Notes: generated from the sequence alone by a model not told the origin. A stretch of 64,000 nt of DNA from Zobellella endophytica (GCF_003012775.1 NZ_PXYG01000002.1:496001-560000); one strand, 5' to 3'; counted from the stretch's first letter, positions 25,670-36,450 are shown. Translations and numbers: made by a program.

Positions 25670-25777
25670 TCAGATCCTCAGTGCCAGTTTAATCACCAGG
25701 CCGAGCAGGGTGACGGCCAGCACCCCGCCCAGGTAGAGGACGGCGAACCACAGCCAGCCCTTGCGGGATGCCTTCAT
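25670..25777 (-). CDS. DUF2474-like small membrane protein of bd oxidase
   Basis: 35 residues: a basic N-terminus (MKASRKGWLW) and one membrane helix (YLGGVLAVTLLGLVI). Small proteins of the DUF2474 type are found directly after cyanide-insensitive oxidase genes and are thought to be accessory subunits, like CydX in E. coli. Its ATG shares one base with the stop codon of cioB (TGATG), implying coupled translation. It is too short for most gene finders. Confidence 0.8.
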   Translation of the reverse strand: MKASRKGWLWFAVLYLGGVLAVTLLGLVIKLALRI

Positions 25778-26772
25778 CAGTAACCCTCCTCGAAATCCTC
25801 GACCTTGCCGGAGAAAATGCGGTAGCCCCAGAGGGTGTAGGCGCAGATCAGCGGCAGGAAGATAAGGATCCCCGGCAGCAGGAACAACAGGCTGGAATCC
25901 GGTGCCCGGGCATCCCACAGGGTCAGCTGGTGCGGAATAAGATAGGGGAAGAGCCCCACCACCAGGCCGATAAAGCCCAGGATGAACAGCCCCACCGCCA
26001 GCCAGAAGGGCCGGGTCTCGTGGGGCTGGCCGTCCAGATCCCGGTACAGCAGCCAGCCGAACAGCCCGCTCAGCAGCGGCAGCGGCAGCAGCAACAGGAA
26101 GTTGAGGCCGTCGAACCAGCGTGCCCGCACCTCGGTATTGTCCAGCACCGTCCACAGGCTCACCACCACCAGTATCACCATGATGGTCAGCACCAGCTTG
26201 CGGCCAAAGCCGGCGGCGCGGGCCATGATGTCGCCCCGGCTCTTCATCACCAGATAGCAGCAGGCCAGCAGGGCGTAGGCCACCATCAGCGCGAAGCCGG
26301 TGAAGATGCTGAACGGCGACAGCCATTCCAGGGCGCCCAGCTCGCCGGGGCCCGCTTCCACCCCCTGCACCACGGCGCCGAGGATGGCGCCCTGGCAGAA
26401 GGTGGCGACGGTGGAGCCGAGGAAGAAGGATTTGTCCCACCAGGGCTTGGAGCGGTGCGACTTGAAGCGGTACTCGAAGGCCACGCCGCGGAAGATGAGC
26501 CCGATCAGCATGATGATGATCGGGGTGTACAGGGTCGCCAGTATGCCCGCGTAGGCGGCGGGAAAGGCGGCGAACAGCACCACGCCGCCGAACACCAGCC
26601 AGGTTTCATTGCCGTCCCACACGTGGGAGATGGAGCGCATCATGTGGTCCCGCTCCGCCTCGCTCTTGAACCAGGGGTAGAGGATGCCGAGGCCGAGATC
26701 GAAGCCGTCGAGCACCACGTACATCAGTACCGCGAAACCCAGCAGCAGGTAGTAGAACAATGCCAAGTCCAT
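25777..26772 (-). CDS. cioB: bd-type ubiquinol oxidase subunit II (CioB/CydB)
   Basis: 331 residues, eight to nine membrane helices. Conserved features include MYVVLDGFDLGLGILYPWF, HVWDGNETWLVFGG and FRGVAFEYRFK. With subunit I it forms a quinol oxidase in the cytoplasmic membrane. It starts 1 bp after cioA and overlaps the small downstream gene by one base. The name follows from subunit I being the short-Q-loop type. Confidence 0.93.
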   Translation of the reverse strand: MDLALFYYLLLGFAVLMYVVLDGFDLGLGILYPWFKSEAERDHMMRSISHVWDGNETWLVFGGVVLFAAFPAAYAGILATLYTPIIIMLIGLIFRGVAFEYRFKSHRSKPWWDKSFFLGSTVATFCQGAILGAVVQGVEAGPGELGALEWLSPFSIFTGFALMVAYALLACCYLVMKSRGDIMARAAGFGRKLVLTIMVILVVVSLWTVLDNTEVRARWFDGLNFLLLLPLPLLSGLFGWLLYRDLDGQPHETRPFWLAVGLFILGFIGLVVGLFPYLIPHQLTLWDARAPDSSLLFLLPGILIFLPLICAYTLWGYRIFSGKVEDFEEGY

Positions 26773-26773
26773 G

Positions 26774-28180
26774 TTATGCCTCCGCCTTGTCGTGTTTCAG
26801 TTGCTTCACCCAGGCCAGGGCATAGCCGGGGGCGTCGACGCCGATCAGGTGTTGCTCCAGGTGCACCATGTCCGGCGGCCCCTTGCGCACCAGCTTGGCC
26901 ATGAAATAGAGGTAGACGCACAACAGCAGGCTGTAGGTCGCCACGAACAGCAGCAGCGAAAACAGCACCCGCTCCGCCGGCAGCGGCGACACCACCTCCA
27001 TGGTGCGCACCAGCCCCTGCACCAGCCAGGGCTGACGGCCGATCTCCACCACGTACCAGCCGGCCAGGGTGGCCAGCACCCCCGAGGGGATCATCAGGTT
27101 CATCAGGGCGAGGAAGGGCCGGTTTTCATAGAGCCGGCCCGAGCGGCGCAGCCAGAGCCCCCACAGGGCTATACCTATCATCAGCACGCCCAGGCCCACC
27201 ATCAGCCGGAACGAATAGAACACCAGGGGCACGTTGGGCCGCTGGTCGGCGGGCACCGACTTGAGCCCCTGCAGCTCGCCGTCCCACTCGTGGGTAAGGA
27301 TAAGCGACGCCAGCTTGGGGATGGCGATTTCGAAATGGTTGGTCTCGTTTTCCATGTCCGGCACCGCGAACAGCAGCAGCGGCGCGCCGGCCTCCCGCTC
27401 GGGCCAGATGCCCTCCATCGCCGCCAGCTTGACCGGCTGGTGCTCCTTGACGTTGAGGCCGTGGAAGTCGCCCACCAGCGCCTGTACCGGCGCCAGGATC
27501 AGCGCCGCCCACAGCGCCATCGACAGGCCCTTGCGGGCGAAGGCCAGGTCGCGGTTGTTACGCAGGTACCAAGCGCTGACACCACCGATCACGAAGGTGG
27601 CGCTGAGCATGGCCGCCAGCAACATGTGCACCAGCCGGTAGGGCATGGAGGGGTTGAACACCACCTCCAGCCAGCTGGCCACCTCGAAGCGGCCGTCCAC
27701 AATTTCATGGCCGGCCGGGGTCTGCATCCAGGAGTTGGCCACGATGATCCAGAAGGCGGAAATCCAGGTGCCCACCGCCACCACGCAGGTGGCGAAGAAG
27801 TGCAGCTTCTCGCTGACCCGCTGCCAGCCGAACAGCATGACCCCGAGAAAGCCCGCCTCCAGGAAGAAGGCGGTGAGCACCTCGTAGGCCATCAGCGGGC
27901 CCAGCACCGGGCCGGTGATCCGGGAGAACTCGGAGAAGTTGGTGCCGAACTCGTAGGACAGCACGATGCCGCTCACCACCCCCATGCCGAAGGTGATGGC
28001 GAAGGGCTTGATCCAGAACTTGGCCAGCTGGAAATACAGCGGGTTGCGGGTCTTCAGCCAGAGTCCTTCCCAGATGGCGATGGCGGTGGCCAGGCCGATG
28101 GTGATGGCCGGGAAGATGATGTGGAAACTGACGGTAAAGGCGAATTGAATTCGCGACAGTATGGCGGCATCCAGCTCCAT
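26774..28180 (-). CDS. cioA: bd-type ubiquinol oxidase subunit I, cyanide-insensitive type (CioA)
   Basis: 468 residues, shorter than the roughly 520 of E. coli CydA, mainly because the Q-loop insertion is absent; that is typical of CIO oxidases. His20 in FTVSFHIIFPAITIG is the N-terminal heme ligand; GWYVVEIGRQPWLV is conserved near the C-terminus. It oxidises ubiquinol and reduces oxygen to water, often under low oxygen or with inhibitors present. GGGGGA precedes the ATG and overlaps the stop of a 32-residue ORF. A FNR/Anr-like site lies upstream at 28377-28390. Confidence 0.94.
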   Translation of the reverse strand: MELDAAILSRIQFAFTVSFHIIFPAITIGLATAIAIWEGLWLKTRNPLYFQLAKFWIKPFAITFGMGVVSGIVLSYEFGTNFSEFSRITGPVLGPLMAYEVLTAFFLEAGFLGVMLFGWQRVSEKLHFFATCVVAVGTWISAFWIIVANSWMQTPAGHEIVDGRFEVASWLEVVFNPSMPYRLVHMLLAAMLSATFVIGGVSAWYLRNNRDLAFARKGLSMALWAALILAPVQALVGDFHGLNVKEHQPVKLAAMEGIWPEREAGAPLLLFAVPDMENETNHFEIAIPKLASLILTHEWDGELQGLKSVPADQRPNVPLVFYSFRLMVGLGVLMIGIALWGLWLRRSGRLYENRPFLALMNLMIPSGVLATLAGWYVVEIGRQPWLVQGLVRTMEVVSPLPAERVLFSLLLFVATYSLLLCVYLYFMAKLVRKGPPDMVHLEQHLIGVDAPGYALAWVKQLKHDKAEA

Positions 28181-28189
28181 GATTCCCCC

Positions 28190-28288
28190 TTAACGGCGAC
28201 GGTAGCGGTTGACGGCGGCAGGCAGGGTTGCCAGCAACAAGACAATAAAAATAGCAGAGAATTCAATTAATAAGGCGCTGATGTTCAT
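28190..28288 (-). CDS. Possible 32-residue membrane protein upstream of cioA
   Basis: MNISALLIEFSAIFIVLLLA followed by TLPAAVNRYRRR: one predicted membrane helix and a strongly basic C-terminus. It ends 9 bp before the cioA start, and its TAA runs directly into the cioA ribosome-binding site (TAAGGGGGA). The ATG has only a weak site upstream. I do not recognise a family. Position, hydrophobicity and positive-inside charge pattern support a real gene; weak translation signals argue for caution. Confidence 0.5.
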   Translation of the reverse strand: MNISALLIEFSAIFIVLLLATLPAAVNRYRRR

Positions 28289-28376
28289 CCGGCTCGGCTC
28301 ACTCTGTGGTCCTGGATTGGAATTGCCCAAGATATCTGCAGAAAGCGTGCCATCATTAACAAGACCTTGCGCCGCC

Positions 28377-28390
28377 TTGCCCTGGATCAA
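28377..28390. promoter_or_regulatory. FNR/Anr-like box upstream of the bd-oxidase operon
   Basis: TTGCC CTGG ATCAA matches TTGAT-N4-ATCAA at 8 of 10 fixed positions. It is about 90 bp upstream of the 32-residue ORF and 197 bp from cioA, and about 95 bp from the divergent histidine kinase gene. Oxygen control of cio genes through Anr is known in Pseudomonas. Confidence 0.45.
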
Positions 28391-28482
28391 GAAAGCCGCA
28401 AAAACTTGCTCCAACCGACAACAAGGTTTACAGTTTTTCCAGTTAAAAACGTCAACACCGTTTACACCTTGGGGCCGTCGGG

Positions 28483-30350
28483 ATGCCGCTGGATATTGCC
28501 TTCGAACTGATGATGATAGTGACCAGCGGCTGTGCCCTGCTGGTGTCCGCCTGGCTGTTCTGGCGCGCGCGCCGTCAGCGCAGCATGAAGGCGCTGGCCG
28601 GGTTCGGCATCATGATGGCGCTCTGGTGCGCCGGCCATGTGGCGGTGTTCCACGGCCTGGCCAGCCCCGGCATCGCCCTGATCCTGGCTAACCCGCTGAT
28701 GCCCACCTTCTTCCTCGACTTCGCCATCGGCTTCGTCAACCAGGGCCCGGGCAGCCGGCCCTGGCTGGACTGGCTGGCCCGTCGCCGGGGCCTGCTGTAC
28801 CTGGCCGCCCTGGTGGTGATGGGGCTCAGCCTGGCGCTCGGCGGCGGCGGCGTCATCGCCTTCGGCCCCTTCGAGCACTACTTCGTGTTCCGCCACGCCG
28901 GCTGGTTCAACATCGCCTACACCATCGCCATCGGGGTGCTGGCCCACGCCCTGCTGCTGTGGGGCTTCGGCCGCCACAAGGGCAACCGCAAGCGTTCCAT
29001 CGCCGCCATGTTCGCCGCCGGCGCCTGGGGCTTGTTGCTGGCCACCAGCTTTATCTTTCCTTCCCTCGGCCTGTACTGGTATCCCTGGCCCATCTTGCTG
29101 CTGCCGAGCTACGTGGTGCTGCTGGTCTACGGTGTGGTGCGCTACCAGATGCTGGAAATCAACGCCTGGGCCAACCGGGCCCTGCTGTGGACCCTGATGA
29201 CGGCGCTGGTGATGGGGCTTATTGCCCTGCTCAGCGCCATGGCCGGCCAGTTTGGCATGCAGGCCCTGGCCAACGTGCCCAAGTGGCAGCTGTGGCTCTA
29301 TTCCATGCTGCTGCTGATGCTGGCCCTGGCCCTGTACCAGCCGGTGAGCAAACTGGTGGAGCGGCTGATCTACCCGGGCAGCCGGCTCGACGAGCAGTTG
29401 CTCGCCACCTGGCAACGTCGCCTGGGCGAAGCCAGCAGCTGGCACGGGCTCACCACGGCGGCGGCGGGGCTGATTTCGCGCCAGATGGGCCAGCCGGTGG
29501 CCATTCACCTGGCGCCGGAGGGCGAGCAGGCCGACGCCCTGCCCGCCGGCCCCTGCATCCACTGCCGGCATCAGTCCCAGGGCTGGCAGGCACGGCTGCA
29601 GGGCTTCGAGGACGTGACCCCGGGCCTGCGCCTGGCGGCGGAGGTGTTCGCCTCGCTGCTGGCCACCCGCTGCGGCCTGCTGGAGCGCTCGCTGCAGCTG
29701 GCGGAAGCCGAGCGCCGGCGGCTGTCGGAGCAGCATCTGGTGGAGCTCGGCGGCCTGTCGGCGGCCATGGCCCACGAGCTGCGCAACCCGCTCAACATTA
29801 TTTCCATGGCCACCGCCGGCCTGGACGCCAGCCGCAAGGAGATGATCCAGGCCCAGCTGCAGCGGGCCGACCGGCTGATCTCGGACATGCTGGCCTATTC
29901 CGGCCGCATCCAGGTGCAGTGCCAGGCCATTCCCCTCGCCGCCCTGCTCGACAGCCTCAGGCCCCAGTTCGACTGGCAGGGCACCGCCTTCGAGCACCGG
30001 CTTCCCGCCGACTACCGGCTGTGGGCCGACCCTTACCGGTTGCAGCAGGTGGTGGTCAACCTGGTGGACAACGCCCTGGCCTTTGTGCGCAACCGGCCCG
30101 GTGGACGCCTTCTCGTCGAGGCGGGGGACAGGCCCGGCCTGGTACGGGTGCACAATAACGGCCCCCTGATCGATCCCGAGCTCGGCGACCGGCTGTTCCG
30201 CCCCTTCGTCGGCCAGCGCAGCGGCGGCAGCGGCCTGGGGCTGGCCATCGTCCGCCGCATCATGGACGCCCACGGCGGCCATATCCGCCACCGCAGCGAT
30301 CTGGGCTGGCCGGTGACCTTCGAACTCCATTTTCCCGAGGACAACACCCC

Positions 30351-30354
<4 letters not shown>
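28483..30354 (+). CDS. Sensor histidine kinase with multi-TM N-terminus
   Basis: 623 residues. Seven or eight hydrophobic helices occupy about residues 5-270. A central region resembling a degenerate GAF domain (about 280-410; CIHCRHQSQGW) follows. The HisKA region has the phospho-accepting His431 in LSAAMAHELRNPLNIIS, and the HATPase domain has NLVDNALAFV and GSGLGLAIVRRIMDAHGG. No extracellular sensor domain is evident, so sensing may be within the membrane. It overlaps the response-regulator gene by 4 bp (ATGA). It is divergent from the bd-oxidase operon; a link to respiration is possible but only positional. Confidence 0.88.
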
Positions 30355-31706
<1,352 letters not shown>

Positions 31707-31751
31707 GCTGGAAGCCGGAAGCCGGAAGCGGGATGCTGGAGATATTGCTGA

Positions 31752-32984
31752 CTACTCCCCCATCAGCTCCTTCAGGGTCAGCTCCAGGGCGGTGGCGGAG
31801 ATGCCGGTGGTGCGGCTGCTGTGGTTGTGCACCCGTTGAAGGGCGCCGCGGATGCGCTCGGACACGTCCCGGAAGATGGCCTCGTCGGAGATCTCCTGCT
31901 CGGTTTCCATCAGGAAGGCGAAGGCCCGGGCCATGCCGCAGTTGCCGATAAAATCCGGGATAACGCTAAGCCGTTCGTCCGCCTGCTGGTAGACGGGGCC
32001 GTAGAAGATCTCCTGATCCTTGAAGGGCACATTGGCGCCGCAGGCGATAAGCTCCACCCCGTTGTTCGCCAGGTCCGCCAGGTGCTCGGCGCTGACCAGG
32101 CGGGAGGCGGCGCAGGGCAGGAACACCTCGGCCCCGAGCTGCCACAGCGCGGCCTGGGCCTGCTCGAAACCGACCACCCCGGGGCCCGCCAACCGGTTGC
32201 CCTGGCGCCCCAGGTAGAGCGCCTTCAGTTGCTCGACGCCGAGTCCTTCCGGTGCTATCACCCCGCCGGAGGCATCGATGATACCGACGATGCTGGCCCC
32301 TTCCTGAGCCAGGTAACAGGCCGCCGCCGCTCCCACGTTGCCGAAGCCTTGAACGATGACCCGCTTGCCGGCGAGTTGCCCGCCCCAGATGCCGTAGTAA
32401 TGGCGCACCGACTCGGCCAGGCCCCAGCCGGTGATAAGATCCGCCACCTTGTACTTGCGCTGAGGCTCCGGGCTGTAGCGGCCGTCCTCCACCACCTTGG
32501 CCACCCCCAGGCGCAGCTGGCCCAGCTTCTGGATCTGCTCGCTCACCGTGGGGTTGAAGTGGCCGTTGACCACCCCTTCCTGGGGGTGCCAGATGCCATG
32601 GCGCTCGGTCAGGGGCACCACGTCCTTCACCTCGCACACGTTGAGATCGCCGCCGGTGCCGTAATAGTGCTTGAGCAGCGGCGCCACTGCCTGGAACCAG
32701 CGCGCCAGCACCCCGTCCCGGCGCGGGTCGGCCGGGTCGAAATCGATGCCCGACTTGGCGCCGCCGATGGCCGGGCCCGACACCGCGAACTTCACCTCCA
32801 TGGTCTTGGCCAGGGATTCCACTTCGTGGCGATCCAGGCCCTTGCGCATGCGGGTGCCGCCGCCGGCCGCCCCGCCGCGCAGGGAGTTGATCACCACCCA
32901 GCCTTTGGCCTCGGTCTCGCCGTCGTGCCACTCGAATACGATTTCCGGGTTTTTCCGCTCGAATTGCTGAAGAAGTGCTTTCAT
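31752..32984 (-). CDS. Glu/Leu/Phe/Val-type amino acid dehydrogenase
   Basis: About 410 residues. It oxidatively deaminates an amino acid with NAD(P). The dehydrogenase N-terminal signature INSLRGGAAGGGTRMRKGLD and the substrate lysine region GGAKSGIDFDP are present; the Rossmann motif is VIVQGFGNVGAAAACYL. GNCGMARAFAFLME lies near the end. An in-frame ATG at 33002 is an alternative start; neither has a strong ribosome-binding site. It lies downstream of an NSS amino-acid transporter gene and near hpd, so a branched-chain or aromatic substrate is plausible, but specificity is unproven. Confidence 0.85.
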   Translation of the reverse strand: MKALLQQFERKNPEIVFEWHDGETEAKGWVVINSLRGGAAGGGTRMRKGLDRHEVESLAKTMEVKFAVSGPAIGGAKSGIDFDPADPRRDGVLARWFQAVAPLLKHYYGTGGDLNVCEVKDVVPLTERHGIWHPQEGVVNGHFNPTVSEQIQKLGQLRLGVAKVVEDGRYSPEPQRKYKVADLITGWGLAESVRHYYGIWGGQLAGKRVIVQGFGNVGAAAACYLAQEGASIVGIIDASGGVIAPEGLGVEQLKALYLGRQGNRLAGPGVVGFEQAQAALWQLGAEVFLPCAASRLVSAEHLADLANNGVELIACGANVPFKDQEIFYGPVYQQADERLSVIPDFIGNCGMARAFAFLMETEQEISDEAIFRDVSERIRGALQRVHNHSSRTTGISATALELTLKELMGE

Positions 32985-33067
32985 ATCCGTTGATAACTCC
33001 ATGTTACAGGCAATAGGGATCCCTGACCCGCGAAGGCCATGCATGCAAACCAGGGAGGAAGTGAAGA

Positions 33068-33089
33068 GGGCGCCGCCACGGCGGCGCCC
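33068..33089. terminator. GC hairpin after the NSS transporter gene
   Basis: GGGCGCCGCC, AC, GGCGGCGCCC: a 10-bp perfect stem 6 bp beyond the transporter stop on the minus strand. No T tract follows, so it could attenuate rather than stop transcription into the dehydrogenase gene. Confidence 0.5.
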
Positions 33090-33094
33090 AGGGG

Positions 33095-34486
33095 TCAGCT
33101 CAGGTTGAAGTAGAAGATGATCAACACGCCGATGGGAGTGACGTAGCGCACCACCGCATGCCAGAGGGGGTGCCACTGGCCATCCAGTTCGGCCGCCGAA
33201 TGCGCCGGCTTCATCACCCAGCCCACGAAGATGGCGGTCAGCAGGGCGCCGAGCGGCATCATGATGTTGGCGGTGAAGTAGTCGTAGAGGTCAAACAGGG
33301 TCTTGCCCTCGAAGCGATCGAACATGGCCAGGGGCGCAAAATCGGACCAGAGGTTGAGCGACAGCACGGTGGTGATGCCCACCAGCCAGGCCGCCAGGCC
33401 GCCGCCGACGGCCGCCTTGACCCGGCTTACCCCTTTTTCGTTGAGGAAGCTGACCAGGGACTCCAGCATGGAGATGGAGGAGGTCCAGGCCGCGAACAAC
33501 AGCAGCACGAAGAACAAGGTGGCGAAGAAGCCGCCGCCCGGCATCTGGCCGAAGGCCACCGGCAGGGTCACGAAGATGAGCCCCGGGCCCTCGCCCGGCT
33601 GCAGGCCGTGGGCGAACACGATGGGGAAAATCGCCAGTCCCGCCAGCAGGGCCACGCACACGTCCATGATGGCCACGGTGAAGGAGGTACGGGCGATGGA
33701 CACCTCCTTCTTCAGGTAGGCGCCGTAGGCCATCATGGCGCCGCTGGCCAGGCTCAGGGTGAAGAAGGCATGGCCCAGGGCCACCAGTATGGACTCGGCG
33801 GTCAGGCTGGAGAAGTCGGGCCTGAACAGGAACACCAGCGCCTCGCCGAAGTGGCCGGTGGTCATGGCATAGCCCACCAGGATCAGCAACAGCACGAACA
33901 GCGCCGGCATCAGCCAGGTGACCGCCCGCTCCAGGCCATGCTTGACGCCGCCGGCGGACACCAGCACCGTCAGCCCCATAAACACCGAGTGCCACAGCAG
34001 CAACTGGCCGGGCGAAGCCAGCAGGCCGCCGAACAGGGCGCCGGAGTCCTCCGCCGCGATGCCGGCGAAACCGCCGCTGGCCGCCTCCACGATGTAGGGC
34101 ATGGTCCAGCCGGCGATGACGCTGTAGAAAGAGAGGATCAGAAAGGCCGCCAGGGTGGCCATGATGCCGATGCCGGCCCAGCCCCGGCTGCGCCCTTCGG
34201 CCACCGCCACCGCGCCCATGGTGCCGATGGGGCTCTTGCCGCCGCGCCGGCCCAGCATCACCTCGGACATCATGATCGGAATACCGATGATGGCGATGCA
34301 GAGCAGATACACCAGCACGAAGGCACCGCCGCCATTCTGCCCGGTGATATAGGGAAACTTCCAGATATTGCCGAGGCCCACCGCCGAGCCCACCGCCGCC
34401 ATGATAAAGGCAAAACGGCTGGACCACAGGGCCGGGGTCATTCCGGACTGCGCTTTACCCTGAACATTCGTTGCCACCACAGACAC
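33095..34486 (-). CDS. Sodium-dependent amino-acid transporter (NSS/SLC6 family)
   Basis: 463 residues, about 12 helices. The family signature is clear in AAVGSAVGLGNIWKFPYITG and NGGGAFVLVYLLCI (helix 1 sodium and substrate sites). Bacterial relatives carry aromatic or branched-chain amino acids. The start is GTG at 34486, preceded by AGGAGGAG. It precedes the amino-acid dehydrogenase and follows hpd, all on the same strand, suggesting uptake for catabolism. A weak TyrR-like sequence lies at 34540-34557. Confidence 0.9.
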   Translation of the reverse strand: MSVVATNVQGKAQSGMTPALWSSRFAFIMAAVGSAVGLGNIWKFPYITGQNGGGAFVLVYLLCIAIIGIPIMMSEVMLGRRGGKSPIGTMGAVAVAEGRSRGWAGIGIMATLAAFLILSFYSVIAGWTMPYIVEAASGGFAGIAAEDSGALFGGLLASPGQLLLWHSVFMGLTVLVSAGGVKHGLERAVTWLMPALFVLLLILVGYAMTTGHFGEALVFLFRPDFSSLTAESILVALGHAFFTLSLASGAMMAYGAYLKKEVSIARTSFTVAIMDVCVALLAGLAIFPIVFAHGLQPGEGPGLIFVTLPVAFGQMPGGGFFATLFFVLLLFAAWTSSISMLESLVSFLNEKGVSRVKAAVGGGLAAWLVGITTVLSLNLWSDFAPLAMFDRFEGKTLFDLYDYFTANIMMPLGALLTAIFVGWVMKPAHSAAELDGQWHPLWHAVVRYVTPIGVLIIFYFNLS

Positions 34487-34539
34487 AGCTTCTCCTCCTT
34501 TAGCTGTTTTAGGACAACGTCAGCCACCCCAGCTAAAGG

Positions 34540-34557
34540 TGTAAAGTATGGCTGACA
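34540..34557. promoter_or_regulatory. Weak TyrR-like box upstream of the NSS transporter
   Basis: TGTAAA GTATGG CTGACA has one perfect half-site and one poor half-site, 54 bp before the transporter start. It is reported because a better TyrR box is present at phhA and the transporter may carry aromatic amino acids. Confidence 0.3.
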
Positions 34558-34622
34558 GTATGTCCTGCTATTTTGCCACCATCTTCCCGATTGAAAAAAT
34601 GGCTGTGGTAAAAAAATGTAGA

Positions 34623-35714
34623 TTATTCGGCCTTTAGCACACCGCGGCGAATTTGATCTTCCTCGATAGACTCAAAAAGGGCCTGGAAATTGCCCTCGCC
34701 GAAACCTTCATTGCCCTTACGCTGGATGATTTCGAAGAAGATGGGGCCGATCACGGTGTCGGTGAAGATCTGCAGCAGCAGCCCCTGGCCTTGGGTGGGG
34801 GCGCCGTCCACCAGGATATGATCCCTGCGCAACCGGGCCAGATCCTCGCCGTGGCCGGGCAGGCGGGCGTCCAGCTTCTCGTAGTAGGTGTCGGGGGTGG
34901 TCATGAAGCTCATGCCGCCGTCACGCAGGGTTTCCACCGTGCGGAAGATGTCGTCGGTGCCCAGGGCGATATGCTGGATGCCCTCGCCCTTGTACTGGTG
35001 CAGGAACTCCTCGATCTGGCTCTTCTCATCGGACGACTCGTTGATCGGGATGCGGATCTTGCCGCAGGGGCTGGTCATGGCCCGGGACTTGAGCCCGGTG
35101 AGCTTGCCCTCGATATCGAAGTAGCGGATCTCGCGGAAGTTGAAGTGCTGCTCGTAGAAACCGGCCCAGAGGTTCATGTTGCCCATGGCCACGTTGTGGG
35201 TAAGGTGGTCGATGTAGGTCAGGCCCACCCCCTTGGGGTGCTGATCCACACCCGGGATGGGGCGGAAGTCCACGTCGTAGATGCTCTGCTCGCCATAGCG
35301 GTCCACCAGGTAGATGAGGGAGCCGCCGATGCCCTCGATGGCCGGGATCTGCAGCTCCATGGGACCGGCGCCGGAGGCCACCACCCTGGCGCCGTTGGCG
35401 GCCAGCTGCTTGATGGCCCGGGCCGCGTCCTTCACCCGGAACGCCATGGCGTTGGCGCAGGGACCGTGGATGCGGGCGAACTGCTCCGCCTGGCTGTTGG
35501 GCTCGGCATTGAGGATAAAGTTGATATCGCCCTGGCGGTAGAGGGTCACCTTCTTGCTGCGGTGGCGGGCGATGGCGACAAAGCCCAGCCGCTCAAACAA
35601 CCGGGCCAGCTTTTCCGGCTCATGGGAGGCGTATTCCACAAACTCGAAGCCGTCGGTCCCCTGCGGGTTATGCCACAAAGAATTTTTTTCCGGTGCAAGT
35701 GTTTCAGACATCAT
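34623..35714 (-). CDS. hpd: 4-hydroxyphenylpyruvate dioxygenase
   Basis: 363 residues. It converts 4-hydroxyphenylpyruvate to homogentisate in tyrosine breakdown. The iron ligands are the His in TYIDHLTHNV, the His in IQHIALGTDDI, and the Glu in PIFFEIIQRKGNEGFGEGNF, which also carries the conserved C-terminal gate. AAGGAG lies seven bases before ATG 35714; a second ATG follows immediately. It is divergent from an Lrp-type gene. Homogentisate dioxygenase and later enzymes are not in the window. Confidence 0.96.
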   Translation of the reverse strand: MMSETLAPEKNSLWHNPQGTDGFEFVEYASHEPEKLARLFERLGFVAIARHRSKKVTLYRQGDINFILNAEPNSQAEQFARIHGPCANAMAFRVKDAARAIKQLAANGARVVASGAGPMELQIPAIEGIGGSLIYLVDRYGEQSIYDVDFRPIPGVDQHPKGVGLTYIDHLTHNVAMGNMNLWAGFYEQHFNFREIRYFDIEGKLTGLKSRAMTSPCGKIRIPINESSDEKSQIEEFLHQYKGEGIQHIALGTDDIFRTVETLRDGGMSFMTTPDTYYEKLDARLPGHGEDLARLRRDHILVDGAPTQGQGLLLQIFTDTVIGPIFFEIIQRKGNEGFGEGNFQALFESIEEDQIRRGVLKAE

Positions 35715-35862
35715 GATTATTCTCCTTAATCGCCTTGGTTCCATTGATTTATGCTTAAACGCAATGGAGACAGAATACGGCAAGGTCGGCACATTTTGTT
35801 TGCAACTTGTTACATTAAAGTTTAGTTTTTTGCGTGAATGTTGCACCGGAGAAGGAATAACC

Positions 35863-36342
35863 GTGAGAAAGGCGCATGAAATCGAACTGGACCGCCAGGA
35901 CGCCCGCCTGCTGCAGGCGCTGCAGGAAAACGGCCGGCTGAGCAACGTGGAGCTGTCGGAGCTGATCCACCTCTCCCCGTCCCAGTGCCAGCGCCGGCGG
36001 CAGAAGCTGGAAGAGTTGGGAGTGGTGCAGAAATACGTGGCCTATGTGGATCCGGAGAAGGTGGGGCTGCACGTGACCGCGCTGATCAGCGTGACCCTGG
36101 GCAAGCACGGCGAGCGCATCGCCGACGAATTCCACCTGGCCATCCAGCACTTTCCCCAGGTGCTGGAATGCTGGAGCGTCACCGGCGACGCCGACTATAT
36201 GCTGAAGGTGGTGGCCACCGATCTCAAGAGCCTGTCCGACTTTATGATGCACCAGCTGCTCAACCTGAAGACGGTGTCCAACATCCGCTCCAATATCCTG
36301 CTCGACAAACTCAAGCACACCACGGTGCTGCCGCTGGGCTGA
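35863..36342 (+). CDS. Lrp/AsnC-family regulator divergent from hpd
   Basis: 159 residues from GTG 35863 with AAGGA upstream. The N-terminal helix-turn-helix (LSNVELSELIHLSPSQCQRRRQKLEELGVV) is joined to the RAM ligand-binding domain (CWSVTGDADYMLKVVATDLKSL). It shares a 148-bp upstream region with hpd and probably regulates it in response to an amino acid or keto acid. A longer frame (from 35554) overlaps hpd and is rejected. Confidence 0.9.
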   Translation: MRKAHEIELDRQDARLLQALQENGRLSNVELSELIHLSPSQCQRRRQKLEELGVVQKYVAYVDPEKVGLHVTALISVTLGKHGERIADEFHLAIQHFPQVLECWSVTGDADYMLKVVATDLKSLSDFMMHQLLNLKTVSNIRSNILLDKLKHTTVLPLG

Positions 36343-36450
36343 CAGGGCGCCGAATAGTTCAAAAATTAAGCGGTCAGGCGTTCGCTACCCTGCCACTCTC
36401 GCCGGCAGGAAAACACCTGGCCGCCCAATTTTCAACTACATGGAGATTCA
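36343..36450. repeat. MITE-like inverted-repeat element, copy B (short, diverged)
   Basis: It fills the space between the Lrp-type gene and the converging periplasmic protein gene. The left arm (GAATAGTTCAAAAATTAAGC) and the following CTGCCACTCTCGCCGGCAGG match copy A at 2751. The right arm, read on the minus strand, is TGAATCTCCATGTAGTTGAA. Terminal TA has become CA at both ends; the right one is within the neighbouring stop codon TGA. The interior is shorter than in copy A. Confidence 0.55.
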
